Source: an uncultured Lachnospiraceae bacterium (GTDB taxonomy: Bacteria; Bacillota; Clostridia; Lachnospirales; Lachnospiraceae). From it: DNA of 64,000 nucleotides. Below, piece after piece: positions 34,074 to 42,530 of this stretch. Numbering within the stretch: the first letter of the stretch is position 1; each line of letters starts with the position of its first letter. The stretch spans positions 124,001-188,000 of the forward strand of contig CAMXIK010000001.1 in NCBI GenBank assembly GCA_947243855.1. The letters are read 5' to 3'. A model generated the notes under the pieces. That model worked only from the letters and a program-made list of their open reading frames with translations. It searched no databases and had not been told where the DNA came from. The position numbers and the translations under genes are program-made.

Positions 34074-35531
34074 ATGAAAAAGAAGTTATTGTCAGTTTTA
34101 TTGACGACGGCCGTTCTGGCAGGCACACTGGCAGGCTGCGGCAATTCAAATTCGGGCGGCTCCTCTGATGGGGGAACGTCAACGGACGCACCGGCAGCAG
34201 ACGCGCCGACAGCGGACGCACCTGCGGCGGAAGGCGGAGACGCAGCGGCAGCAAGCAGCGACGAAGGAAAGGTTATTAACATCTATAGTTTTAACGACGA
34301 GCTTCGCACACGTATCACGGCCGTTTATCCGGCAATTGAAAACACGTCTGATGACGGCACCGTATCTACCTTAAACGATGGTACGGAAATCCACTGGATC
34401 ATCAACCCCAATCAGGACGGCGTGTATCAGGACAAATTGGACGAGGCGCTTATGAATCAGGCGGACGCGGCAGCCGACGATAAGGTTGACCTGTTTGCGG
34501 CTGAGCTTGATTACATCGTTAAGTATACGGATGCAGATGTTGACGTAGCGATGCCCCTCTCTGATCTGGGAATCAATCCGGATTCGGATCTGGCGGATCA
34601 GTTTGCATTTACCAAGACGGTGGCGTCTGATGCGAACGGCGTACAGAGAGCTTCCACATGGCAGGCTTGCCCCGGTGTTTTAGTATACCGCCGCGATATC
34701 GCAAAAGATGTTTTCGGCACCGACGATCCGGCTGAAATCGGAAAGAAGACGGCGGACTGGGCGACCATGAAGACGACTGCGGAAGAGCTTAAGGCAAAGG
34801 GCTACTATGCATTCAGCTCTTATGCGGACACTTTCCGTACATACGGCAACAATATTGCAGGCCCTTGGGTTGAGGCTGGTTCCTCGACGATCAAGGTTGA
34901 CCAGAAGATCCTCGATTGGGTTACCGATTCCAAGGACTGGATGGACGCTGGCTATTTTGATCCCACAGTAACGGGACAGTGGACTTCGGACTGGTTTACC
35001 GCAATGAGTTCCAGCTCAAAGGTATTTGCATATCTCTTCCCGGCATGGGGCATCGACACGCAGATGGTGCCTAACTGGGACGGAGCGGAAGGCTCTTGGG
35101 CGGTTACGAACGCTCCCCTGCCTTACAACTGGGGCGGCACTTATCTTGTTGCAGCGACAGGCACGGATAATCCGGGTCATGTAAAGGATATCATCATGGC
35201 TCTGACAGGCAATCAGGATAATTTGACGAAAGTAGCAAAAGAGTATACCGAGTTCACGAACGCGCAGTCCGTTATGGAAGCGGCGGCAAGCAACGACGAG
35301 TTTAATTCTGCTTTCCTTGGAAGTCAGAACCCGTACGGCTATTTTGCAGACAGTCTTTCCAGCATTAAGATGGCTCCGTTATCCTCCTATGACCAAGGCT
35401 GCGTAGAGCTGATTCAGAATGCGTTTGGCGATTATTTACAGGGACAGATCGATTACGACACAGCGAAATCTAATTTTGAGACAGCTATCATTGAGCGTTA
35501 TCCAGAGATTACAGAAATTCAGTGGCCGTAA
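34074..35531 (+). CDS. Family-1 solute-binding lipoprotein, third importer
   Basis: 485 residues. Lipoprotein signal with LAGCGN lipobox (Cys about residue 22), then a Ser/Gly and Asp/Ala/Pro linker to about residue 60, then a SBP_bac_1-type domain. AAAGGAGG is 12-13 bases from the ATG, a long spacing. An ATG at 34064 is in another frame. With two permeases downstream and two divergent GH94 phosphorylases, the likely cargo is a beta-gluco-oligosaccharide or chito-oligosaccharide. No ATPase is encoded nearby. Confidence 0.9.
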   Translation: MKKKLLSVLLTTAVLAGTLAGCGNSNSGGSSDGGTSTDAPAADAPTADAPAAEGGDAAAASSDEGKVINIYSFNDELRTRITAVYPAIENTSDDGTVSTLNDGTEIHWIINPNQDGVYQDKLDEALMNQADAAADDKVDLFAAELDYIVKYTDADVDVAMPLSDLGINPDSDLADQFAFTKTVASDANGVQRASTWQACPGVLVYRRDIAKDVFGTDDPAEIGKKTADWATMKTTAEELKAKGYYAFSSYADTFRTYGNNIAGPWVEAGSSTIKVDQKILDWVTDSKDWMDAGYFDPTVTGQWTSDWFTAMSSSSKVFAYLFPAWGIDTQMVPNWDGAEGSWAVTNAPLPYNWGGTYLVAATGTDNPGHVKDIIMALTGNQDNLTKVAKEYTEFTNAQSVMEAAASNDEFNSAFLGSQNPYGYFADSLSSIKMAPLSSYDQGCVELIQNAFGDYLQGQIDYDTAKSNFETAIIERYPEITEIQWP

Positions 35532-35547
35532 TTTTTAAAACGATTCA

Positions 35548-35576
35548 GAATGCGGCGTACTCGTTACGCCGCATTC
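35548..35576 (+). other. Perfect intercistronic hairpin without U-tract
   Basis: GAATGCGGCGTA, 5-nt loop, TACGCCGCATTC: a 12-bp perfect stem between binding protein and permease genes. It is followed by TCAATATAAG, so termination is unlikely; probable mRNA stabiliser. Confidence 0.8.
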
Positions 35577-35601
35577 TCAATATAAGAAGGGGGTGCTGTT
35601 C

Positions 35602-36552
35602 GTGCAGAAAAAACGTAAATTGGTCAATTACGCAAAATGGGGCTATATTTTTATTCTTCCTTTTTTTGCAAGCTTTTTAATTTTTTCTCTTATACCGTTG
35701 GTAGACACCATTCGATACAGCTTCTATGAATATTTTCGTTCCGGAATTAAAGAAATCGGCCCCAATTTTATCGGCATGGCAAATTATGCGAGCCTGATCG
35801 AGTCCGACATGCTGAAATACGCTGGAAATACTTTGATTTTGTGGTTGATTGGTTTTATTCCGCAGATCGTAATCGCGCTGACGCTCGCTTCTTGGTTTGT
35901 AGATGTGCGGATGAAAATTCGCTGCCAGCAGTTTTTCAAGGTAGTTATTTATCTGCCTAACCTGATTATGGCAAGTGCGTTTGCAATGCTGTTTTTTACT
36001 TTGTTTTCAAAGTCGGGTCCGGTTAACTCCATATTAATGTCGCTTGGCGTGATAAGCGAAGTCATTGATTTTATGCGCACCGCATTAGGCGTAAGGTCTT
36101 TGGTTGGAACCATGAATTTCCTAATGTGGTTTGGTAATACGACGATTATGCTGATGGCCGCAATCATGGGTATCAGCCCTGATATCTTTGAGGCGTCGGA
36201 AATAGACGGATGCAACAGTATGCAGAGATTTTTCCGCATTACGCTTCCGCTGATCCGGCCGATTCTTGCCTATACATTGATTACATCCATCATCGGCGGT
36301 CTACAGATGTTCGATGTGCCTCAGATTTTGACGAACGGACAGGGAAATCCGGACCGCACATCCATGACGCTGATTATGTTCCTTAATAGTCATTTGAGAA
36401 GTAAAAACTACGGCATGGCTGGCGCTCTTTCGGTTTATCTGTTTATTGTCAGCGGCATCTTATGCTTTATCGTATACAAGATAACAAATGACAATGATCC
36501 GGACGGCTCCAAAGCGGCTGCCAAAGCAAAGAAAAAGAGAGGAGGGCGATAG
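35602..36552 (+). CDS. Sugar ABC transporter permease, MalF type
   Basis: 316 residues with six membrane segments and the EASEIDGCNSMQRFFRITLP EAA loop at about residues 200-219. GTG 35602 is the likely start, 8 bases after GAAGGGGG; a GTG at 35593 overlaps the ribosome site. The C-terminal tail is Lys/Ala-rich. It is the first membrane subunit of the third importer and sits 3 bases before the second. Confidence 0.9.
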   Translation: MQKKRKLVNYAKWGYIFILPFFASFLIFSLIPLVDTIRYSFYEYFRSGIKEIGPNFIGMANYASLIESDMLKYAGNTLILWLIGFIPQIVIALTLASWFVDVRMKIRCQQFFKVVIYLPNLIMASAFAMLFFTLFSKSGPVNSILMSLGVISEVIDFMRTALGVRSLVGTMNFLMWFGNTTIMLMAAIMGISPDIFEASEIDGCNSMQRFFRITLPLIRPILAYTLITSIIGGLQMFDVPQILTNGQGNPDRTSMTLIMFLNSHLRSKNYGMAGALSVYLFIVSGILCFIVYKITNDNDPDGSKAAAKAKKKRGGR

Positions 36553-36555
36553 ACT

Positions 36556-37401
36556 ATGAGTTCAAAATCATTTAACCGTTTTCGTACTGTTTTCGCGCAT
36601 GTGCTGTTAATCTTTTTGTCCTTTTTGTGCTTGTTTTTCTTCTACATCCTGATCATAAACGCAACGCATTCCCATGCGGAGCTGCAAAGAGGTTTTTATG
36701 CGCTGCCCGGAACCAGCTTTTTTAAGAATTTTAACGGTGTGGCAAATAACGGGGAATTTCCCATGGTGCGGGGTATCATAAACAGCCTGATCGTTTCCGG
36801 CTGCAGCGCGGCAATCTGCATTTATTTTTCCGCGTTGACTGCATATGGTCTTTATGCTTACGATTTTAAGCTTAAAAAGATCGCGTTTACGTTTATTATG
36901 ATGATTCTTGTTATGCCTACGCAGGTTACCGCAATGGGCTTCCTGCGCCTGATTACAAAGATGGGCATGTACGATTCCCTGCTTCCGCTGATTATTCCGT
37001 CGATCGCGTCGCCTGCTGTATTCTATTTTATGTACAGCTACATGGAGTCTTCGCTCCCGCTGTCGCTTGTGGAAGCGGCGAGGATTGACGGCTCGTGGGA
37101 ATTTCGGACCTTTAATCAGATTGTCCTTCCCATTATGAAGCCGGCAATGGCGGTACAGGCAATCTTTACTTTTGTGGGTTCGTGGAACAATTATTTCGTT
37201 CCCGCGCTAGTCATTCAGTCGAAAGACAAAATGACCGTGCCAATCTTGATCGCGCTCCTTCGAGGCGCCGATTATATGAACCGTGATATGGGAAAAATAT
37301 ACATGATGATTCTGCTGGCAATTGTGCCGATCATTCTTGTGTATCTGCTTTTGTCCAAGTATATTATCGCGGGTGTAACGCTTGGCGGCGTGAAAGGCTG
37401 A
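36556..37401 (+). CDS. Sugar ABC transporter permease, MalG type
   Basis: 281 residues, six membrane segments, EAARIDGSWEFRTFNQIVLP EAA loop at about residues 174-193, C-terminal IIAGVTLGGVKG tail typical of MalG-like subunits. GGAGGGCGATAG precedes the ATG. It completes the importer formed with the upstream lipoprotein and permease. Confidence 0.92.
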   Translation: MSSKSFNRFRTVFAHVLLIFLSFLCLFFFYILIINATHSHAELQRGFYALPGTSFFKNFNGVANNGEFPMVRGIINSLIVSGCSAAICIYFSALTAYGLYAYDFKLKKIAFTFIMMILVMPTQVTAMGFLRLITKMGMYDSLLPLIIPSIASPAVFYFMYSYMESSLPLSLVEAARIDGSWEFRTFNQIVLPIMKPAMAVQAIFTFVGSWNNYFVPALVIQSKDKMTVPILIALLRGADYMNRDMGKIYMMILLAIVPIILVYLLLSKYIIAGVTLGGVKG

Positions 37402-37416
37402 TGCTGTCCGCGTGAT

Positions 37417-37464
37417 AAAAACCCGGAAGAAAAGCGGTTTGCGCTTTCTCTCCGGGTTTTGTTT
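37417..37464. terminator. Bidirectional terminator
   Basis: A-rich run then ACCCGGA (37421-37427) paired with TCCGGGT (37451-37457), extended by an AGAAAAGC/GCTTTCT stem with a bulge, then TTTTGTTTG. It serves the importer on the plus strand and spoVT on the minus strand. Confidence 0.85.
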
Positions 37465-37467
37465 GTG

Positions 37468-38010
37468 TTACTGTTCCATCTGTCGTCCGAGGAAGCCGGC
37501 CGCCGATTGGATCAGCTTTTGTTCCACTTCGCCCATTCTGGACTTGTGGTCTGTCTCCACGAGGATGACGGAGCCGATTACATCCCCTTCGCAGATGATG
37601 GGGCTGATGGCTTCGTGGTGAATGTCCTCCACGTCGTTATTGATGGGAATAAAGCTGCGGTCTCCTTTCGTTGCCACCACGCTTTCCCTATGGTCGATTT
37701 TTTCTTCCAGCTCTTTACTGATGGCTTTTCCCAATAAATTTTTCAGGCCGCCGGAGACTGCGATAAACTGATCTCTGTCGGTGATTAATGCGATGTGGCC
37801 TGAGACCTGCGCCATGCTTTCTGCATACTGCTTGGCGAAGGTTCCCATTTCGCCGATGGGAGAATATTTCTTTAAGATGATCTCCCCTTCCCTGTCTGTG
37901 TAGATTTCAAGGGGGTCCGCCTCGCGGATTCTTAAGGTGCGGCGGATTTCTTTGGGGATGACAATGCGTCCCAGATCATCGATCCTTCTGACGATTCCTG
38001 TTGCTTTCAT
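37468..38010 (-). CDS. spoVT: Stage V sporulation protein T (SpoVT)
   Basis: 180 residues, matching the Bacillus protein (178). The N-terminal AbrB/MazE swapped-hairpin DNA-binding domain (MKATGIVRRIDDLGRIVIPKE, residues 1-50) and a C-terminal GAF-like domain. SpoVT tunes forespore genes of the sigma-G regulon. GGAGG lies 9 bases upstream. It sits alone between sugar-utilisation genes, with a perfect 14-bp palindrome just upstream, and is the main evidence that this organism sporulates. Confidence 0.95.
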   Translation of the reverse strand: MKATGIVRRIDDLGRIVIPKEIRRTLRIREADPLEIYTDREGEIILKKYSPIGEMGTFAKQYAESMAQVSGHIALITDRDQFIAVSGGLKNLLGKAISKELEEKIDHRESVVATKGDRSFIPINNDVEDIHHEAISPIICEGDVIGSVILVETDHKSRMGEVEQKLIQSAAGFLGRQMEQ

Positions 38011-38026
38011 ATCTTATAACCTCCAT

Positions 38027-38040
38027 CTACAAATTTGTAG
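38027..38040. promoter_or_regulatory. 14-bp palindrome upstream of spoVT
   Basis: CTACAAATTTGTAG is perfectly self-complementary and lies about 17 bp upstream of the spoVT start; another TTTGTAG half-site follows at about 38067-38073. It is a candidate site for SpoVT itself or another AbrB-like factor. Confidence 0.5.
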
Positions 38041-38122
38041 TTATTTTTGTTTGCGTTTTACTATTATTTGTAGAGTAGGAAATTATATACATACAAGGCG
38101 AATCTTGTCTGCCGGAAAAATT

Positions 38123-39439
38123 TTAATGTGCAAACTGCGGCAGATACGCTTTGTTCTCGGCAATGATATCGTCTAAAATTTGTTTGGCCACGGTGGCGGA
38201 ATCTACCAGCGGGTGAATGGTAAGCGCCTGCAATGCGCAGTCATAATCGCCCTTTACGGCGGCCTCGATGGTGAGCTGTTCGTAAGCTTTTACGTTTTGT
38301 AAAAGGCCGCGAATCTTTAAAGGGGTGCGTCCGATGGCAAGAGGATGCGCACCGTCCGCGTCGATCACACAGTTGCGCTCGATGGAGGCGTTGTCTGGAA
38401 GGTCCGCGTTTGTGCCGTTATTGAGGACGTTTACGGTCTGTATGTCCTTTCTGTTATTATAGATGGAATCGATCAAACTGCAGGCCGCGTCGGAGTAGCG
38501 CGCTCCGCCGCGTTTGGCAAGCTGCGGCGGTTTGATGTCTAACGCCGGGTCCTGATAGAGCTTGAATAGATCGGTTTCTACCTGCTTAATCACTTCCGCG
38601 CGGCAGCCCTCCGCTCCCGCAGCGCGGGTGCACTCCGCCAGCATTTCCGGCTGCATATAGTAGTATTTCAGATAACTTACCGGAACCATGCCTAAGGACC
38701 GCAGAAAAGCGGGGTCGTAGTGAATTTCCGGGATGTTCGCCATCACTTCTTTTGCGGAATCGTCACATAGCTTTTCAATGGCTTCGGCGGTGACGTCTTT
38801 TCCTTTGACAAGCACGCGCTTCGCCCAGACAAGATGGTTGATGCCCACGAAGTCGCAGAATACGTCGGAGGCGTCGCAGCCAAATTTTTCCGCCATGTCG
38901 CTCACCATGTTAATGGGGCAGTTGCAAAGGCCGATGGTTTTGATCGCGCTGTGGTTGAGCGCGGCCTCGGTCAAAATGCCAGAAGGATTAGCGAAGTTAA
39001 TCAGCCATGCGTCGGGGCAGAGCCGTTCCATATCGCGGCAGATGTCAAGGATAACGGGAACGGAGCGCAGCGCTTTGGCGAAACCGCCCGCACCGGTGGT
39101 TTCCTGTCCGATTCTGCCGTAGCGCAGCGGGATTCTTTCGTCCCGGATTCGGGCGTCCAGAAGCCCTACGCGAAACTGCGTTGTGACAAAATCGGCGTCC
39201 CGTAAGGCTTCCGATCTGTCCGTAGTGGCGTGAATCTGTAAATCGACGCCGGCTTTCTCAGTCATTCGTTTCGCGAGAGCGGTGACGGTCTGCAATTTTT
39301 CCATGCCTGCATCAATGTCCACCAGATAAATGTCCTTTACGGGCAGGGACTCATAGCGTTTGATAAAACCCTCGATCAGCTCTGGGGTATAGCTGGAGCC
39401 TCCGCCGATGGTTGCGATTTTTAATCCTCTGTTTGTCAT
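38123..39439 (-). CDS. GH4 family 6-phospho-beta-glucosidase-like enzyme
   Basis: 438 residues. NAD-binding loop IATIGGGSSYTPEL at the N-terminus, the metal-site Cys in GLCNCPINM (about residue 170) and His in GINHLVWA (about 200) are the hallmarks of GH4, which cleaves by redox-elimination with NAD+ and Mn2+. The CN(x)PI form favours 6-phospho-beta-glucosidase over alpha-galactosidase or alpha-glucuronidase. ATG 39439 has GAGGAGG 6 bases upstream. No PTS genes are visible to supply a phosphorylated substrate. It is cotranscribed with, and downstream of, a LacI regulator. Confidence 0.87.
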   Translation of the reverse strand: MTNRGLKIATIGGGSSYTPELIEGFIKRYESLPVKDIYLVDIDAGMEKLQTVTALAKRMTEKAGVDLQIHATTDRSEALRDADFVTTQFRVGLLDARIRDERIPLRYGRIGQETTGAGGFAKALRSVPVILDICRDMERLCPDAWLINFANPSGILTEAALNHSAIKTIGLCNCPINMVSDMAEKFGCDASDVFCDFVGINHLVWAKRVLVKGKDVTAEAIEKLCDDSAKEVMANIPEIHYDPAFLRSLGMVPVSYLKYYYMQPEMLAECTRAAGAEGCRAEVIKQVETDLFKLYQDPALDIKPPQLAKRGGARYSDAACSLIDSIYNNRKDIQTVNVLNNGTNADLPDNASIERNCVIDADGAHPLAIGRTPLKIRGLLQNVKAYEQLTIEAAVKGDYDCALQALTIHPLVDSATVAKQILDDIIAENKAYLPQFAH

Positions 39440-39484
39440 AAACATCCTCCTCTCCGAAGCATTCGCGATGCTTCCAGTCAACAG

Positions 39485-40486
39485 TTATTTGCACGTCTCG
39501 CGCAGCAGCAGATCCGCTTTAAAAGTTTTTGCAATCGGTTCGCGCTCCGGATGATCAATTTTATCAATCAGGAGCGCAACGCCCGCCTGTCCCATCTCGT
39601 AGAGCGGCTGGCGCATCGTGGAGAGCGGCGGGAACAGGATATCTTTTGAATCCGGCTCATCGTCGTCGAATCCGATGACGGCCAGATCGCGGGGAACCGA
39701 AAGTCCCGCGTCCATAGCCGCCCGCAGAACGCCGAAAGCGGGCTTATCGGCTCCGGCAAAGCAGGCGTCGGGGCGCGTACCCTGTGCCAGACGTTTCTGC
39801 ATCTGCTGATAAGCAACGTCTTCGAAGTGATCGGCGTAGAGAATGGAATCTGGCCCCAAGGGCATGTGGTAATCGTGCATGGCCTGCACAAAGCCATTGA
39901 GACGCTCCAATCCCACGTGGTAGTTCATATCACAGGTCACGTGAATGATATGCTTGCGGCCCTGTTTGATTAGATGCTCAGTAGCGGCATAGGCGCCCTG
40001 AAAATTGTCAAGCAGAATTTTGTCTGTGACGCAGCCGCTCAGGTTGCTCTCAATCAGGACGCTATTTGCCGATTTCGCGGCCACATAGCGGAAGAGCTCG
40101 TCGTCGTCAAAACAACTGCCGTAGGCGATCATGCCGTCGGTGCATCCGCCGGTAAGGTAGTCTACATATTTTAGTTTCGTGGCCATATCCTTTCGGCCGC
40201 TGCAAAAAAGAATATTGTAATCATGCGCCTCCGCGGCGTCTTGAAGTCCGGCGATCAGCTTAAAGAAAAAAGTGTTGCACAGATCGTCGATAACGACGCC
40301 GATGGTGTTGGTTTTCTGTAATACCAACGATTTGGCGAGGCCGTTGGGGACGTAGTGGTTTTCTTCGATGACTTCCAAAATTTTTTTCCGGTTTTCGGGG
40401 CTGACGCCCGGCTTGTTGTTTAAAACACGGGAAACCAGTGTTCTGGAAACGTTCGCCTGACGCGCGATATCTGATATGGTAGCCAT
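39485..40486 (-). CDS. LacI/PurR family transcriptional regulator
   Basis: 333 residues. N-terminal HTH and hinge (ATISDIARQANVSRTLVSRVLNNKPGVS, residues 2-29) followed by a Peripla_BP_3-like sugar-binding domain. GAAAGGAGG lies 4-5 bases from the ATG. It precedes the GH4 gene in the same direction and probably controls it and itself, perhaps through the AAATGTTTCATA repeats upstream. Confidence 0.92.
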   Translation of the reverse strand: MATISDIARQANVSRTLVSRVLNNKPGVSPENRKKILEVIEENHYVPNGLAKSLVLQKTNTIGVVIDDLCNTFFFKLIAGLQDAAEAHDYNILFCSGRKDMATKLKYVDYLTGGCTDGMIAYGSCFDDDELFRYVAAKSANSVLIESNLSGCVTDKILLDNFQGAYAATEHLIKQGRKHIIHVTCDMNYHVGLERLNGFVQAMHDYHMPLGPDSILYADHFEDVAYQQMQKRLAQGTRPDACFAGADKPAFGVLRAAMDAGLSVPRDLAVIGFDDDEPDSKDILFPPLSTMRQPLYEMGQAGVALLIDKIDHPEREPIAKTFKADLLLRETCK

Positions 40487-40525
40487 ATGCCTCCTTTCTT
40501 ATGCTGCTGTTATCTTGTACCAAAG

Positions 40526-40569
40526 AAATGTTTCATAATACACATAATTAGAATAAAAAATGTTTCATA
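40526..40569. promoter_or_regulatory. Two 12-bp direct repeats upstream of the LacI gene
   Basis: AAATGTTTCATA at 40526-40537 and 40558-40569, 32 bp apart (three helical turns), in the leader/promoter region of the LacI-family gene. The first copy contains a GAAA-TG-TTTC palindrome. Candidate autoregulatory operators. Confidence 0.5.
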
Positions 40570-40638
40570 GTTTACACCCTAATTGTAACATGATGGCTTG
40601 AAATGTCAAGACAAAAAGAAATAAAGATGACTCCTATA

Positions 40639-40667
40639 TTGACGAAAAGGGAAAAGGCGAGTATGAT
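40639..40667 (+). promoter_or_regulatory. Promoter of the BadF-type kinase and downstream genes
   Basis: TTGACG (40639-40644), 17-bp spacer, TATGAT (40662-40667). Strong sigma-A promoter about 100 bp upstream of the kinase start. Confidence 0.85.
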
Positions 40668-40768
40668 ACAATTAGATGTAAATCGATACACAAATTAAAC
40701 CATAAGGATTCTATAGGGAACAGACAACGGACGGAGCGTGCTTAGGACGGTTCGGGAGGGAGGACACG

Positions 40769-41770
40769 ATGGAGAAATCGAATACAAGCGGATATATTCT
40801 GGGGATTGATCAGGGCGGCACAAAGACGGCGGCTGCGGTTATGAGGGAAGACGGTTTCATTGTGGGACAGGCAGTGACACGGGGCGCCTATTTTCCCAGT
40901 GAAGGGATGGAATCTGCGGTGACGGCCGTGCGGGAGGCGGCAGAAGGGGCGCTGAAAAGCGCTGCTGTTGACTGGAAGGAGATTGCGCTTACGGTGGCGG
41001 GAATCGGCGGTGTGGATTGGCCGGGAGATGATAGATTGGTAGAAGATGCACTGCGGGAGATACTTCCGTTGGGAGAAGCCGTTATCTGTAACGATGCGGT
41101 GATCGCTTTTTACAGCGGCGCTCTGCGTTCTCACGGCGCGGTGATCTGCGCGGGTACGGGAATGAACGGCGCGCTGATCGACAAGGAGGGCAGGCAGTTC
41201 GTTTACGGGGATTATATGGAAGAGAAAATGCAGGGAGGAAGCGCGCTGGCGCGCAGGGCGGCGAGGAAGGTCTTCGATGCGGAATTAGGATTATGCCCGC
41301 CTACCAAATTGACGCCGCTGTTTTTGGAGCAGGCGGAAGTCTCTGATGTGGATAGTCTGCTGAAACGGTATATGATGGAGGATGTATTTCGGAAGGAACT
41401 GCGTTTCCTGGTGCCGCAGATTTTGATGATAGCCGAACAGGGCGACGAAGTTACCCGCGGCCTGATTATCGAATATGCGGAGCAGATTGTCGACTATATG
41501 GAAGCTGGATTTCGGAGAATGAAGATGAATCCGGGGGAAGAAGAGATTGTGCTGGCTGGAAGCGTGTTTAAGGGAGAGGCAAATCCGCTTACAAAACAGG
41601 TGGTAAAACGGATTGGAGAACGGCTTTCGGGGGCGGAAGTAATGCGGGCCTGTTATGAACCTGTGGTGGGTGCGTGTATTATGGGATTGACCAGACTGCA
41701 TAGAGAGCCTTCGGAGCGGGAAAAAGGTATTCAGGAGAGCGCGGCGGTTTTGGGACTGCTTTATGGCTGA
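40769..41770 (+). CDS. BadF/BadG/BcrA/BcrD ATPase family kinase (N-acetylglucosamine kinase-like)
   Basis: 333 residues, ASKHA fold. Phosphate-1 loop GIDQGGTKTAAAV (about residues 12-24), phosphate-2 VICAGTGMNG (about 124-133) and adenosine motif VLAGSVFKG near residue 260. The closest known activity is GlcNAc kinase, but BadF-type proteins vary. GGGAGGGAGG precedes the ATG. It is 38 bases before the polyphosphate polymerase gene with no terminator between, so it may be the first gene of that operon; equally it may belong to the GH94 sugar region. Confidence 0.8.
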   Translation: MEKSNTSGYILGIDQGGTKTAAAVMREDGFIVGQAVTRGAYFPSEGMESAVTAVREAAEGALKSAAVDWKEIALTVAGIGGVDWPGDDRLVEDALREILPLGEAVICNDAVIAFYSGALRSHGAVICAGTGMNGALIDKEGRQFVYGDYMEEKMQGGSALARRAARKVFDAELGLCPPTKLTPLFLEQAEVSDVDSLLKRYMMEDVFRKELRFLVPQILMIAEQGDEVTRGLIIEYAEQIVDYMEAGFRRMKMNPGEEEIVLAGSVFKGEANPLTKQVVKRIGERLSGAEVMRACYEPVVGACIMGLTRLHREPSEREKGIQESAAVLGLLYG

Positions 41771-41808
41771 CGGTTGCAAAAAGGGGCCGATGATGGTAAG
41801 ATGAAACA

Positions 41809-42516
41809 ATGGAAAAAGAGCTTTATTCTCTTAGAAAAGAAATCAAGTATGTGGTTCCCCTCGGGAAAGCTTTGGCGATCAGAGACAGGCTGGACAGGCT
41901 GTTGGAAAGGGACAGTCATTGTATGGACGGCCCTTATTCGGTGAGGAGCCTTTATTTTGACTCTGTAAATAATATTGATTTTGCGGAAAAACTTGCGGGC
42001 GTGAGGGATCGTAAGAAGGTGCGCCTGCGGATTTATGACAAGGATGCGTCTTTCTGTAAGCTGGAGATCAAACAGAAATCAGACGACCGGCAGCAGAAGC
42101 TGAGTCTGATTGTATCGGAATCGGACGCCAGAGAGCTTGCGCGCGGAAATAGTAAGGCGCTGCATCGTTATTTTGACAGCTCTGAAACCAGCCGGAAAGC
42201 CTATGGCATTATGGTTCAGGGGCAGTACCGTCCTGTCGCGCAGATCGAGTATGACAGGCTTGCCTACAAATATCCGCTGTATGACACCCGCATTACCTTG
42301 GATATGAATATCAGATCCTCAGAGTCCAATTTGGATCTGTTTTCCACTGAGGTCTGCTATACGCCCGTTATGCGGGAAAACGCGGTTCTGGAAGTGAAGT
42401 ACAGCGGTAAGCTGATGGGCTTTTTGTCCGCTGTGTTTGCGCAGTTTGATCTGACACAGGGCACCTACAGTAAATACTGCGCCGGGCGTCAGATTTTTTA
42501 TGATTTTAACGATTAG
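41809..42516 (+). CDS. VTC domain protein (polyphosphate polymerase-like)
   Basis: 235 residues. The VTC domain is a tunnel-shaped beta-barrel of the triphosphate tunnel metalloenzyme type. Visible basic and acidic tunnel positions include RKEIKYVV at residues 5-12, VRSLYFDS, KVRLRIYD and CKLEIKQK, and C-terminal VLEVKYSG. In yeast the domain makes polyphosphate from ATP; bacterial copies typically sit with DUF4956 and CotH genes, as here. No signal peptide, so the active site is cytoplasmic. Weak ribosome site; it may be translated by coupling from upstream. Confidence 0.88.
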   Translation: MEKELYSLRKEIKYVVPLGKALAIRDRLDRLLERDSHCMDGPYSVRSLYFDSVNNIDFAEKLAGVRDRKKVRLRIYDKDASFCKLEIKQKSDDRQQKLSLIVSESDARELARGNSKALHRYFDSSETSRKAYGIMVQGQYRPVAQIEYDRLAYKYPLYDTRITLDMNIRSSESNLDLFSTEVCYTPVMRENAVLEVKYSGKLMGFLSAVFAQFDLTQGTYSKYCAGRQIFYDFND

Positions 42517-42530
42517 GGAGTGAATCTGCC

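Noticed and set aside
40769-41770. Assignment of the BadF-type kinase as a firm GlcNAc kinase
   Set aside because: Motifs show only the ASKHA family; phosphate-2 loop differs slightly from typical GlcNAc kinases, and substrate cannot be read.
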